Shown here: in pieces, positions 32,720-41,995 of the stretch
Position numbering within the stretch: position 1 is the first letter of the stretch
How the letters are laid out: every line of letters begins with the position of its first letter
Source: Planctomycetota bacterium
Lineage (GTDB): Bacteria > Planctomycetota > J058 > JAJDCQ01
Length of the DNA stretch: 64,000 bases
Direction of reading: 5' to 3'
Assembly: GCA_029260755.1 (NCBI GenBank)
Contig: JAJDCQ010000024.1
Coordinates: forward strand, 1-64,000
Notes under the pieces: model-generated
What the model was told of the DNA's origin: nothing
What the model saw: the letters and a program-made list of their open reading frames with translations, nothing else
The model's database searches: none
Made by a program: the position numbers and the translations under genes

Positions 32720-34216
32720 TCAGCGGGCGTCGGTCCGGACGCGGGCCACGGCATCTCGCCAGCCATCATAGAGGCGGTCGCGCGTCGCCGCATCCGCCGC
32801 CGGCTCGAAGCGCCGGTCGGCGGGGCGATCGCCGGTGATCTCCTCGATCCCACCCCAGAAGCCCGAGCCGAGGCCGGCGAGCCAGGCGGCCCCCTGGGCG
32901 GTCGTCTCGATGTTCTTCGGCCGGATGATCGGCATCCCGAGGATGTCGGCCTGGAACTGCATCAGGAGGTCGTTCTTCACCGCTCCGCCGTCGACGGCGA
33001 GCTCGTCGATGGCCATTCCGTCGGGGAGGTCGGTCCGGAAGACCTCGACGAGGTCGCGCACCTGGTAGGCGATCGACTCGAGCGCCGCCCGGACGATGTG
33101 GCCGCGCCCGGCCCCGCGGGTGAGACCGACGATCGCCCCGCGCGCATTCATGTCCCAGTAGGGGGCGCCGAGGCCGACGAACGCCGGGACGAAGTAGACG
33201 CCGGCCGTGTCCTCGACGCTGCCGGCGAGCGCCTCGGTCTCGGCGGCGTCGTCGATGATGCCGAGCTCGTCGCGGAGCCACTGAACGACGGCGCCGGCGA
33301 TGAAGACCGGCCCCTCGAGGGCGAAGACGGCCTCGCCCTTCGGCCCGCACGCGATCGTCGTCAGCAGCCCGTTCTCGGAGAGGGCGTGCTTCGAGCCGGT
33401 GTTGACCAGCGCGAAGCAGCCGGTCCCGTAGGTGTTCTTGACGCTGCCGGGCTCCACGCAGCCCTGCCCGAAGAGGGCCGCCTGCTGGTCGCCGGCCACG
33501 CCGGCGATCGGCACCTCGGCGCCGAGCGGCCCGTCGGCGACGGTCGTCCCGAAGAAGCCGGCGGACGGCCTCACCTCCGGCAGCATGGAGCGTGGCACGC
33601 CGAGGATCCCACCCAGCTCCTCGCTCCAGGCGCCCTCGCGGATGTCGTAGAGGAGCGTCCGCGAGGCGTTCGTCGGGTCGGTCGCGTGGACCGACCCGCC
33701 CGTCAGGCGGTGGATCAACCACGAGTCGATCGTCCCGAAGGCCGCGCGGCCGGCCTCGGCGGCCGCGTTCGCGGCGGGGACGTTCTCGAGGATCCAGGCG
33801 ACCTTGGTGCCCGAGAAGTAGGCGTCGAGGACGAGGCCGGTCCGTTCGCGGAAGAGCTTCTCGTGGCCGGCGGCCTTGAGCTTCTCGCACGCGGACGCCG
33901 TCCGACGGCACTGCCAGACGATCGCGTTGGCGAGCGGGTCGCCGGTCTCGCGGTCCCAGACGACCGTCGTCTCACGCTGGTTGGTGATGCCGATAGCGGC
34001 GATCGCGTCGGCCGGCTCGCCCTCGCGGATCTCGCGGCAGAGCTTCGCGGTGACCTGCCAGATCTCCTCGGCGTCGTGCTCGACCCACCCCGGCTGCGGG
34101 TAGATCTGGCGGAACTCCGAGTAGACCTTGCGGACGAGGTCGCCGTCCTTGCCGAAGAGGCCGACGGTCACGCCCGTCGTGCCGGCGTCGATCGAGAGGA
34201 CGTAACGAGCGGCCAT
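32720..34216 (-). CDS. glpK: Glycerol kinase
   Basis: A 498-residue FGGY-family kinase of normal length that phosphorylates glycerol to sn-glycerol 3-phosphate. Motifs are intact: LSIDAGTTGVTVGLF, NQRETTVVWDRETG, the YFSGTK segment, GDQQAALFGQ, NTYGTGCF, and LAVDGGAVKNDLLMQFQAD. No glpF or glpD is adjacent, so it is isolated from the usual glycerol regulon and may serve lipid precursor supply. Confidence 0.95.
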   Translation of the reverse strand: MAARYVLSIDAGTTGVTVGLFGKDGDLVRKVYSEFRQIYPQPGWVEHDAEEIWQVTAKLCREIREGEPADAIAAIGITNQRETTVVWDRETGDPLANAIVWQCRRTASACEKLKAAGHEKLFRERTGLVLDAYFSGTKVAWILENVPAANAAAEAGRAAFGTIDSWLIHRLTGGSVHATDPTNASRTLLYDIREGAWSEELGGILGVPRSMLPEVRPSAGFFGTTVADGPLGAEVPIAGVAGDQQAALFGQGCVEPGSVKNTYGTGCFALVNTGSKHALSENGLLTTIACGPKGEAVFALEGPVFIAGAVVQWLRDELGIIDDAAETEALAGSVEDTAGVYFVPAFVGLGAPYWDMNARGAIVGLTRGAGRGHIVRAALESIAYQVRDLVEVFRTDLPDGMAIDELAVDGGAVKNDLLMQFQADILGMPIIRPKNIETTAQGAAWLAGLGSGFWGGIEEITGDRPADRRFEPAADAATRDRLYDGWRDAVARVRTDAR

Positions 34217-34281
34217 GGGGCGTCTCCCGCGTCTCGCTGGGGGTGAGGGCGGGCGAAGCTACCACGGGGCCGGGCGGAGGG

Positions 34282-34785
34282 TCAATTTCTGGGCCACGTA
34301 CCGTAGAGCTCTTTGAACACCTCGCCCCACCTCTCCGACACCTCGCGGTGGTCCATGTCGTCGGCGCGATCGGCCGCATCCGGACCGGCACTGACGGCCT
34401 CGATGGTGTGGTTCCATTCAAGGCGATAGAGGCGACCCCAGGGGTCCGTCACCTCGTCCAGAACGACGCCCTGGAAGCCGACGAGCTCCTCGGCATCCAC
34501 CGGCCGGCTCCCCGTCGCGGCCTCGAACGAGAAGGCCGCGGACTTGACGATGGACATCTCGGCGGACATCTCGTCGAGCCGGTCGAACTCGCGCTGGAGC
34601 TCCCGCCGATCGGTCCGAGGGCCCCTCACGGCGAGCAGGCCGACGACGACCGGCGAGGCGATCAGCGCGAAGAGCGCGAGCAGGACGATGAACTTCTGGG
34701 CGGTCCATCCAGGCGAGCGGCGTGGAGCGCCTCGAGGTTGGACGGGATTGGTCCGAGATCGGGAAGATTCTAGGCTTGCGTTCAT
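34282..34785 (-). CDS. GspG-like (type II secretion pseudopilin-like) protein
   Basis: A 167-residue protein. A basic N-terminal tail precedes one transmembrane helix (about 32-52), then a helix and a C-terminal segment with the GspG-like pattern LDEVTDPWGRLYRLEW...VSAGPDAADRADD. In GspG the corresponding acidic loop binds calcium and stabilises the pseudopilus. The N-terminus lacks the classic prepilin G|FTLIE site, so processing by a prepilin peptidase is doubtful. No other type II secretion gene is in the window. It is on the same strand as the RDD-kinases upstream and glpK downstream. Confidence 0.7.
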   Translation of the reverse strand: MNASLESSRSRTNPVQPRGAPRRSPGWTAQKFIVLLALFALIASPVVVGLLAVRGPRTDRRELQREFDRLDEMSAEMSIVKSAAFSFEAATGSRPVDAEELVGFQGVVLDEVTDPWGRLYRLEWNHTIEAVSAGPDAADRADDMDHREVSERWGEVFKELYGTWPRN

Positions 34786-34831
34786 GGCACGCCCGAAGGA
34801 GCAACCGCCGTACCGCGCGCGTTGCGCGTCG

Positions 34832-36256
34832 TCAGCGATCGCGCCAGACGACGACGCTGCCGCTCATCATGTCGTGGAACGCGCGGCGCTGCGGGTGGAG
34901 CGCGATCGAGAGGAAGCCGATCCCGAGCGGCGCCGCGCTCACGACGTAGCAGACGCTCCGCCACAGCCCCGCGAGGAGGCCGATCCGGCGCCCGTCGAGG
35001 CGCCGGACCCGCAGCCCGACGAGGAGCTTCCCGGGCGTGAAGCCGAGGAGGCCGTTGCCGATGCTCGTCCAGAGGAAGCCGAGGCCGAGGGCGTCGACGA
35101 GGAGCAGCGCGCGGTCGAGCGGCAGCTCCCGTCCGAGGAGCCAGGCGAGGGCGCGGCCGGCGGCGAACCCTGGGGCGTGGTCCGAGAGGGGACCGGTGAG
35201 CGATCGGAGGACCATCAGGCCGAAGACGAAGAGACACACATCGAGGAAGGTGGCGAAGCCACGCTCGAAGACACCCGCGACCGCGGGGCCTGCCTTCGGC
35301 CGCGCGATCTCGAGAGACGGAGCGCTCTCCCCCGCGGGACGGGTCGGGCTCGCCCTGGCCGCCGCGAGCTTCGCCGCCTCCCCGGCGACGGTCTTGGGGC
35401 GCGGGCGCTTCCTGGTGATCGCCTTCGTCACCCGCTTCACCGGCGCGAGGGCGACGTCGCGGACGGTCAGGAGGTCGGCCAGCGCCTCGTCCGCGCTGCC
35501 GTAGCGCCGCTGGAGGCGCGTGTAGCACTTGCGGAAGAGGTCGTCGATCCGGGTGTCGACGCCCGCGACGTGGTCGCCCGGCACCTCGCCGCCGACGGGC
35601 TGGGTGCCGGTGATCATCTCGAAGAGGACGATCCCGAAGGCGTAGAGGTCCGCCCGACCGTCGATCTTGCGGCCGACCTCGCGCTGCTCGGGCGCCATGT
35701 AGGCGAGCGTCCCGGCGATGCTCCCCTCGCGCGAGAGGTGGCTGAGCGACGCCTCGAGCGCCTCCTTCGTCGGCTCGGAGAGCTGCCCGAGGCCGAAGTC
35801 GGCGACCTTGACCGATCCGGTCGCCTTCTCGATGAGGACGTTCTCGGGCTTCACGTCGCGGTGGGTCACGCCGACGGCGTGGGCGGCGGCCAGCGCGCCG
35901 AGCACCTCGCAGCCGATCCGGACCGCCTCGTCGGGCGACAGCCGCTCCTCGCGACGGAGGCGGTCGCGGAGGGTCTCGCCGTCGATCAGCTCGACGGCCA
36001 GATACGGCGGGTCGTGGTCGGGGTCGAGGCCGATCGTCTGCACGATCCGGGCGTCGCCCTTGAGCTTGTCCTGGATGAGGCCCTCGCGCCGGAGCCGATC
36101 GCGCGAGCTCCCCTCGTGCGGGATCTTCACGGCGACGAGCCGGTCGGGGAGGACGTGATGGCGCGCCCGCCACACCTCACCGAAGCCGCCGCGGCCGATC
36201 CTCTCCTCGAGGATCCACTCGCCGACCCGGTCGTTGGTGTCGAGCTCGAAGCTCAC
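34832..36256 (-). CDS. Ser/Thr protein kinase fused to an RDD membrane domain
   Basis: A 474-residue protein. The kinase domain (about 12-265) has GRGGFGEVW, VAVK, HRDVKPENVL, DFG and APEQ. A basic linker leads to an RDD domain (about 325-470) with hydrophobic helices and the diagnostic ends GFTPGKLLVGLRV and RRAFHDMMSGSVVV. RDD domains are small membrane modules, some linked to ion or small-molecule exchange. It is the second of two adjacent kinase-RDD genes; the pair follows the ESCRT-like genes on the same strand with gaps of about 70 bases, so they may form its regulatory end. Confidence 0.9.
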   Translation of the reverse strand: MSFELDTNDRVGEWILEERIGRGGFGEVWRARHHVLPDRLVAVKIPHEGSSRDRLRREGLIQDKLKGDARIVQTIGLDPDHDPPYLAVELIDGETLRDRLRREERLSPDEAVRIGCEVLGALAAAHAVGVTHRDVKPENVLIEKATGSVKVADFGLGQLSEPTKEALEASLSHLSREGSIAGTLAYMAPEQREVGRKIDGRADLYAFGIVLFEMITGTQPVGGEVPGDHVAGVDTRIDDLFRKCYTRLQRRYGSADEALADLLTVRDVALAPVKRVTKAITRKRPRPKTVAGEAAKLAAARASPTRPAGESAPSLEIARPKAGPAVAGVFERGFATFLDVCLFVFGLMVLRSLTGPLSDHAPGFAAGRALAWLLGRELPLDRALLLVDALGLGFLWTSIGNGLLGFTPGKLLVGLRVRRLDGRRIGLLAGLWRSVCYVVSAAPLGIGFLSIALHPQRRAFHDMMSGSVVVWRDR

Positions 36257-36324
36257 GCGGCCATCACCTCACCACCCCGTCACCCGGTCCGTAGGACTCC
36301 CGCGGTCCGGCCCGAGTTCCGTCA

Positions 36325-37743
36325 TCATCCATCGAGGTCGTCCTCGGCGAGCTCCTCGTCGGCGAGCTCGAGCGGCACGGAGGGCCCGTAGACCACGGCC
36401 GACCCGCAGACATGGTCGTGGAACGAGCGCTTCTCGCTGTCGATCGCCACGAGGGCGAAACCGGCGAACGCCGGGAGCGCCGAGAAGATCTTGAGGATCG
36501 TCCGGCCGACCGCCTGCATCGCGCCGATGCCCCGGCCGGTCCGATAGTCGACCACGCGCGCCCCGACGATCCAGCGCCCGATCGTCCGGCCGGAGACCGC
36601 CAGGAAGCTGACCTCGTAGAGGAAGAACAGGACCGGCCACCAGAGCGGGAAGACCCTGACCAGGTAGAACATCGCGTAGCCGAACACGATCAGGTCGAGC
36701 GACGTCGCGAGCAGCCGCGCGAAGAAGCCGGTCGGCGTCAGGCCCATCCGCTCGAGCGGGCGCCTGCGGACCGGCCGCGCCAGCGGTCGAACGCGCTCGC
36801 GGACCGCCGGCGGCGGCTCCTCGACGACCGGCTCGGTCGCCTCGAGCGCGTCGAGGTCGCGCAGGACGTGCTTCACGTCGCCGTAGCGGGTCTCGAGGCG
36901 CGAGTAGCATCCGCGGAAGATCTTGTCGATCCGGGGATCGAGCCCGCCGCGCACCTCGCTCGGCACCTCGCCGCCCGCCGGCGTCTCGCCGGTCAGCATC
37001 TCGAAGAGGACGATCCCGAGGGCGTAGAGGTCGGTCCGGTGGTCGACGTCACGCGCCCGCTTGGGGTCCTGCTGCTCGGGCGACATGTAACGCAGCGTCC
37101 CGACGATGTCGGCGCCCTCGCGCGTCCGCAGACTCCCGCTCCGCATGAGCGAGGCGCTCTCGGCGTCGTAGATCTTGCCCAGGCCGAAGTCGGTCAGCCG
37201 GACCCGGCCCTCCTCGTCGAGGAGGACGTTCTCGGGCTTGAGGTCGCGATGAACGATGCCCTTACCGTGCGCCTCGAAGAGCGCCTCGGCGATCTCGCGG
37301 CCGATCCGGAGCGCCTCGGCCTCGGCGAGGCGTCCCTCGCGCCGGATCCGTTCGCGGAGGCTCTCGCCCTCGACCCACTCCATGATCAGGTACGGCGGAT
37401 CGTGCTCGGGGTCGAGGCCGACGGTCTGGACGATGTGGGGGCTGTCGACCGAGTGCTGGAGGATTCCTTCGCTCCGGAGCTTCGAGACGTACTCGCGGTC
37501 GAGCGGCACCTTCACCGCGACGAGTCGGTCCCGCCAGACGTGGTGGTGGCCGCGCCACACCTCGCCGAAGCCGCCGCGGCCGACGAGCTCGTCGAGGATG
37601 TACTCGCTCACCCGCTGGCCCGGCTCGAGGCCGGTGCCGCCCGCACTCCCGCTGGCGGTCCGCTCGCCCGAAGCGACGGGCGCCTCCGTGCCGGCGGGCT
37701 GCCAGCCGGTGTCGCGGGTCACCTCTCGATTGGCGTCGTTCAC
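36325..37743 (-). CDS. Ser/Thr protein kinase fused to an RDD membrane domain (paralogue)
   Basis: About 472 residues. A disordered N-terminal tail of 40 residues precedes the kinase (about 45-305; GRGGFGEVW, VAVK, HRDLKPENVL, DFG, SPEQ) and an RDD domain (about 340-460; GRTIGRWIVGARVVDYRTG, then RSFHDHVCGSAVVY). An acidic tail follows. Two adjacent GTG codons could start it; the second fits the GAGGAG spacing better. It keeps HRD, unlike the zinc-ribbon kinases. Its membrane anchoring and position after the membrane protein at 37811 suggest it acts at the same membrane as the ESCRT-like set. Confidence 0.9.
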   Translation of the reverse strand: MNDANREVTRDTGWQPAGTEAPVASGERTASGSAGGTGLEPGQRVSEYILDELVGRGGFGEVWRGHHHVWRDRLVAVKVPLDREYVSKLRSEGILQHSVDSPHIVQTVGLDPEHDPPYLIMEWVEGESLRERIRREGRLAEAEALRIGREIAEALFEAHGKGIVHRDLKPENVLLDEEGRVRLTDFGLGKIYDAESASLMRSGSLRTREGADIVGTLRYMSPEQQDPKRARDVDHRTDLYALGIVLFEMLTGETPAGGEVPSEVRGGLDPRIDKIFRGCYSRLETRYGDVKHVLRDLDALEATEPVVEEPPPAVRERVRPLARPVRRRPLERMGLTPTGFFARLLATSLDLIVFGYAMFYLVRVFPLWWPVLFFLYEVSFLAVSGRTIGRWIVGARVVDYRTGRGIGAMQAVGRTILKIFSALPAFAGFALVAIDSEKRSFHDHVCGSAVVYGPSVPLELADEELAEDDLDG

Positions 37744-37810
37744 CACGCGCTCCTCGCGTTTCCGGGCCGCCTCGATTCGGAGCGGGGCGCCCGGAAGTCA
37801 GACGCTCGCA

Positions 37811-38680
37811 CTAGACGAGCGTCGAGAAGAAGTTGAGCGCGTCGAAGTTCCAGAAGGCCGCCACCCCCGTGAGGATGAAGACCATGATCCAGAGGAACGC
37901 GCCCAGGTGGGCGAACCCAAGCAAGAGCCAGGCCGCGAAGAACGCGACGAGCGTCATGCTCGCGAGGAGGCTCAGATTGTAGGCGTTCTGACGCTTGCTC
38001 AGGACGGCCTTCGCGACGCCCGAGGCATAAGCGATGAACGGGAGCGACCCCGCGATGATCAGCCACAGGATCAGCCGGAGGATGAAGTGGATCTTGCGGA
38101 CGTTGTTCCCGGTCTTGAGGTAGAACCCGGGCTCGCCCTTGTAGACGTAGGGCGTGCCCACGAGCTGGCCGTTCGCGACCTGGAAGAGGTTCGCGCGAAG
38201 CTCGATCGCGGGCGGAGTGCCGGAGCCGCCGTCGGTGAACTTGATCATCTCGAGGAACAGGATCCCGTGGATGTCCATGTTCTTCTCGCGGTTGAGCCAC
38301 ATCGCGGCCTGGCGCGCCGTCCCGACGCTGCCGGGCGTGTCGCCGAACTGCTTGGTGAAGTCCTCACCCGCCCGGTCGCCGGCGTCGTCCCAGGTGTAGA
38401 CGGCGAACTTGCTCGCCCCGCTGACGTGGTCGGCCACCATGTTGTTGAGCCGGTAACCCTCGTCGGTCGCGCCGACGTCGGACGCGATCAGCACCTTGTT
38501 GATGTCGCGGTGCCGGGGGAGGTTCTTGGCGAGGTCCTCCGAGGCGTCGAGCGCCATGTAGTGCATGATGAAGTTCAGGTCGCGCTTGAACTCGAGCGAC
38601 CCGATCACGAAGTAGAGACCGGTCAGCAGGATGATGCTCAGGAAGATGATCAAGAGCACCTTGAGGATGACGTTCAGCAT
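37811..38680 (-). CDS. Multi-pass membrane protein in the ESCRT-like gene run
   Basis: A 289-residue protein. One N-terminal helix (about 5-27), a soluble domain of about 170 residues (RDINKVLIASDVGATDEGY, FAVYTWDDAGDRAGEDF, a Trp-rich middle) and then three to four closely spaced hydrophobic helices (about 200-280). I do not recognise a family. It is 46 bases downstream of the propeller protein and upstream of the kinase-RDD genes. A role as membrane receptor or anchor for the soluble coiled-coil and AAA proteins encoded upstream is inferred from position only. Confidence 0.75.
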   Translation of the reverse strand: MLNVILKVLLIIFLSIILLTGLYFVIGSLEFKRDLNFIMHYMALDASEDLAKNLPRHRDINKVLIASDVGATDEGYRLNNMVADHVSGASKFAVYTWDDAGDRAGEDFTKQFGDTPGSVGTARQAAMWLNREKNMDIHGILFLEMIKFTDGGSGTPPAIELRANLFQVANGQLVGTPYVYKGEPGFYLKTGNNVRKIHFILRLILWLIIAGSLPFIAYASGVAKAVLSKRQNAYNLSLLASMTLVAFFAAWLLLGFAHLGAFLWIMVFILTGVAAFWNFDALNFFSTLV

Positions 38681-38726
38681 CGCTTAGCTCCGCGGCCTCC
38701 GAAGGCTCGCTTCCTTCGGGACTCGC

Positions 38727-40649
38727 TCACGCCTCGGCCCGCCGCTCGCGGCAGACCCAGACGTCCTGGATCTTGTCGGCGACCCGGATCGTGAGGGTCG
38801 GCTCGGCCGGCCGCTTCGGGTGCCAGACGAAGATCTTGTAGCCGGCGCGGCTCACGCCGAAGATGTAGTCGCTCGCCGCGTCCACCCAGCGGACCTCCTC
38901 GCGAGCCCGATACTCCTTGAACTTGTCCTTGCCGACCGTCGCGACGGTCACGCTGAAGTCCTTGCTCCCCACGACGAGGTGGTTCTCGCCGCCGGCCTCG
39001 AACAGCCGGAGCATGTAGATCGGGTTCGCCTTCCGCACCGGGAGCTCGTTCGGGCTTCGGGGGTCGTCGAGGTTCCACCGCAGGATCGTGCCGTACTTGT
39101 TGCCGGCGTAGAGCCCGCTTCGTCCGACGCAGAACGCGGTGATCGATTCGGTCGAGCCGCTGTAGCAGGTGAGCTCCGTTTTCCCGCGGACGAGATCGGC
39201 CGCGTAGATGTTCGGCCCGCTGCTGAAGTAGAGCTTTCCGTCGCTGCCGAGGCAGGCGCCGCGCGTCGCCGAGTGCTTCCCGGTGACGTCGTCCCAGCGG
39301 GTCTGGCTCCGGACGACGCCCTTCACGTCCCAGGCGACGATCCCGAGCTCGGAGTGGCTGGCGTAGACCCGGTCGTCGAACGTGCAGATCGAGTTCGCCC
39401 CGCCGTGGCCGTCGGGCGCCTTCGGGAACGCGAACTCCTTCGGGTCGTGCCCCTCCTCGATCCAGTAGACGCCCCGCTGGGCGCCGGCGAGGATCACCTC
39501 CTGCCCGCGGAGGCGCTGGAACCGCACGCTCCGGAGGTAGCCGAGGGTGCCGCCCTCGGTGTCGTGGACCTCCTTGGCGACCTCGGGGTTGAGGTTCGTC
39601 TTCGGGTCGAAGGCGAGGATCTTCTTGCCGACGACGGCGAGGAGGCGCCGCGTCTGCGGCCCGCGCTCCTGCGCGTCGGCGAGCTCCACCCCGCTCAGCT
39701 CGGCGAGCTTGCTCTGCATCTCGCGGAGCTGCTGGGTGAGCTTCTCCTCGACCTCGCGCGCCTTGAGGGCCGCCTTCTCGTCGTCGGGCAGGTCGCGCTC
39801 GATGAGCTTCTTGACGAGGTCGGCGCGGAGGTCGTCGTCGTCGAGGAGAAAGACGAGCGCCTTCGTCTCGTCCGCCCCCATCTTCCCCTGGAGCTCCTCC
39901 CAGCGCTTGAGCTGCTGGTCGTGGCGCTTGTCGTCGATCTCGCCGCGGAGCTCGAGCTCCTTGATCAGGCCCTCGGCCTCGAGGCGCTTGTTCAGCTCCT
40001 CGAGCCGCTGCTCCTGCTCGCGCTCCTCGGCCTTGATCCGCGCCTCGACCTCGTTGCGCTTGAGCTCGTCGTAGGCTTCGGACTCGAACCGCGGATGGAG
40101 CGTCTCGCGGAGCGCGATCCCGCCGTCGAACAGCGGCCGTTTCATCTCCTCGGCGAAGAGGTCGGCGAGCGCGTCGCGGACGTCGGTCTCGCAGAGGTCG
40201 TGGGCCGTCCGGGCGAGGACGAACGCCTTCAGGGCATCGCGGACGTAGGGGAGGAGGTAGCCCTCGAAGTCGCTCCGGGAGTAGTCCTCCCGGTCGCCGA
40301 GGAGGTTCTTCTCGAACGACTCGAGGTCGAACACCTCGGCCCGGAACGCGAACGAGAGCCTGACCGAGGCCTCCACCTCGAGCTTGTCGGAGCTGCCGAG
40401 CCCCTCGATCCGGAAGTCGATCGCGAACGGGTCCGCCTTCGCCAGGACACCCTTGAGGTCGCTCGCGCTCTGCTGAGCGGCGCCCTTGATGACGACGGCG
40501 TCGGCGCCGCCCTTCCGGACCAGCGCGACCGCACCTTCGGGGATGGTCAGGGTGCGCGAGAGCAGCCCGGGCAGCCGGTCATCGGCGACCCGGGCGGCGA
40601 GCACACCCTCGTGCGTCATGAACTCACTGACGTCGAGCTTCGTCGCCAT
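38727..40649 (-). CDS. SPFH/band-7-like, coiled-coil, beta-propeller protein
   Basis: A 640-residue soluble protein with three parts. Residues about 20-175 look like an SPFH (band 7) domain (IPEGAVALVRKGG, LEVEASVRLSFAFRAEVFD, YVRDALKAFV). Residues about 180-320 are a highly charged coiled coil typical of stomatin/flotillin relatives. Residues about 335-630 are a beta-propeller of about six WD/PQQ-like blades (VGKKILAFDPK, AGAQRGVYWIEEG, SHSELGIVAWDV, SSGPNIYAADL, AGNKYGTILRWNL, FGVSRAGYKIFVWHP). SPFH proteins oligomerise on membranes and mark microdomains; the propeller would recruit partners. No membrane segment is present. It follows the MIT-AAA gene by 136 bases. Confidence 0.8.
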   Translation of the reverse strand: MATKLDVSEFMTHEGVLAARVADDRLPGLLSRTLTIPEGAVALVRKGGADAVVIKGAAQQSASDLKGVLAKADPFAIDFRIEGLGSSDKLEVEASVRLSFAFRAEVFDLESFEKNLLGDREDYSRSDFEGYLLPYVRDALKAFVLARTAHDLCETDVRDALADLFAEEMKRPLFDGGIALRETLHPRFESEAYDELKRNEVEARIKAEEREQEQRLEELNKRLEAEGLIKELELRGEIDDKRHDQQLKRWEELQGKMGADETKALVFLLDDDDLRADLVKKLIERDLPDDEKAALKAREVEEKLTQQLREMQSKLAELSGVELADAQERGPQTRRLLAVVGKKILAFDPKTNLNPEVAKEVHDTEGGTLGYLRSVRFQRLRGQEVILAGAQRGVYWIEEGHDPKEFAFPKAPDGHGGANSICTFDDRVYASHSELGIVAWDVKGVVRSQTRWDDVTGKHSATRGACLGSDGKLYFSSGPNIYAADLVRGKTELTCYSGSTESITAFCVGRSGLYAGNKYGTILRWNLDDPRSPNELPVRKANPIYMLRLFEAGGENHLVVGSKDFSVTVATVGKDKFKEYRAREEVRWVDAASDYIFGVSRAGYKIFVWHPKRPAEPTLTIRVADKIQDVWVCRERRAEA

Positions 40650-40785
40650 CCGCTTCTTCCCTCTGGGCTTGGGGCTCTGCCCGGCCCGGTTTCCGGCACC
40701 CTCGCTCTCGGAGTCCGAGGGTCCCGCCGTTGTCTTGGACGCTCACCGCGCGGCGGATGCGTCGATCTTCCCGGTCAGGCGACGC

Positions 40786-41949
40786 TCACTCCCCGCGGGC
40801 GAACCGCTCGAAGGGCTCGAGCTGATTCGGCCGCACCGTCGGGACGCTCTCGGCGACGATCGCGTCGAAGTCGGCCGCGGTGATCGGTCCCGAGCCGCCG
40901 CCGGCCACGATCCGGCGGAAGGCCTTCTGCGCTGCGTTCTCGCAGATCTCCTTGAGGTCGGCGCCGGAGTAGCCATCGAGCCGGTCGGCGAGCTCGCCGA
41001 CATCGACGTCGGCGGCGAGCGGACGGTCGACGAGGTTGAGCTCGAGGATCTTCTTCCGGGCGGGTCGGTCGGGGAGCGAGACGTAGACCCGCTCGTCGAA
41101 GCGTCCGGGCCGCATGATCGCCGGATCGAGCTGCCACGGCTTGTTCGTCGCGCCGAGGAAGAGGACCGGGTTCTTCTCGTGGCTGTCGAAGCCGTCGAGC
41201 TCGGCGAGGATCTGCGGGACGACCCGCTGCATCACCGCGCTCCCCTGATCGGTCCGGGCCGGCGCGAGCGCCTCGACCTCGTCGAAGAAGATGATCGACC
41301 GCTCGTTCGTCCGGGCGACGGCGAAGAGGCGCGCTATGTTCTTCTCCGCCTCGCCGACGAGCGTCTCCATGATGTCGGCGGGCTTGACGTTGAAGAACGC
41401 CGCCTCGATCTCGCCGGCGACCGCCTTCGCGAGCATCGTCTTGCCGGTGCCGGGCGGGCCGAACAGGAGCACGCCGCCGCCCTGCTTGATCTTGAACTTC
41501 TCCGCCGCCTCGGGGTGGGTGAACGGGTAGATCATCTTGATGCGGATCTCGTCCTTCACCTTCTCGAGACCCGCGATGTCGTCGAACTTGATGTTCGGCG
41601 TGCCGACCGCCTGGAAGCGCTCGGCGCCCTCGGCCGCCCGCCCCTCGAGGTCGACGGCGTTGCCGTCCTTGTCGACGGCGCCGGGCGTGCCGAGCTTCGG
41701 CTTCTTCGGGCTGCGAGGTCCCGCGTCGGGGTCGATCCCCTTCGCCTTCTCGAGCAGCTTCCGAGCCTGCTCGGAGCGCTTCTTGGCGAGCTGGCCGTCG
41801 CTGCCCTGGGCGAGCTTGAAGAGGAACTCCGCCGCCTTGAGGAGGCTGAAGCGTGCCTCCTTCATCTCCCCATCGCGGTACGCAGCGAGGCCTTTCTCCT
41901 GGTACTCCTTGAAGGACCTCATGTAGAAGTCCATGCCGCTCAGCGCCAT
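40786..41949 (-). CDS. Vps4/spastin-like AAA ATPase with MIT-like N-terminus
   Basis: A 387-residue classical AAA protein. Residues about 5-72 form a three-helix, MIT-like domain (YQEKGLAAYRDGEMKEARFS...ARKLLEKAKG). A linker leads to an AAA cassette: DDIAGLEKVKDEI, Walker A GPPGTGKT (164-171), Walker B IIFFDEVE, sensor-1 GATNKP, and arginine-finger segment PGRFDERV. The aromatic pore-loop residue of Vps4 is replaced by Leu (TLVGEAE). MIT domains bind tails of ESCRT-III proteins, and the AAA ring pulls the filament apart. The ATG at 41949 has GAGGTG five bases upstream. The coiled-coil gene at 41996 lies immediately upstream. Confidence 0.88.
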   Translation of the reverse strand: MALSGMDFYMRSFKEYQEKGLAAYRDGEMKEARFSLLKAAEFLFKLAQGSDGQLAKKRSEQARKLLEKAKGIDPDAGPRSPKKPKLGTPGAVDKDGNAVDLEGRAAEGAERFQAVGTPNIKFDDIAGLEKVKDEIRIKMIYPFTHPEAAEKFKIKQGGGVLLFGPPGTGKTMLAKAVAGEIEAAFFNVKPADIMETLVGEAEKNIARLFAVARTNERSIIFFDEVEALAPARTDQGSAVMQRVVPQILAELDGFDSHEKNPVLFLGATNKPWQLDPAIMRPGRFDERVYVSLPDRPARKKILELNLVDRPLAADVDVGELADRLDGYSGADLKEICENAAQKAFRRIVAGGGSGPITAADFDAIVAESVPTVRPNQLEPFERFARGE

Positions 41950-41995
41950 GGGCACACCTCGCTCGCAACGAAGACGGCGTGGGGGCGGGGGACGA

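Noticed and set aside
35837..40649. Whether the ESCRT-like locus is instead a MoxR/vWA or TerD-type stress cluster
   Set aside because: The AAA domains have classical Vps4/spastin-type motifs, not MoxR features, and no vWA or TerD gene is in the run.
40650..40785. Hairpin ACCCTCG/CGAGGGT between the AAA and SPFH-propeller genes considered as a terminator
   Set aside because: No T-run follows on the minus strand, and the stem is only 7 bp with a long loop.
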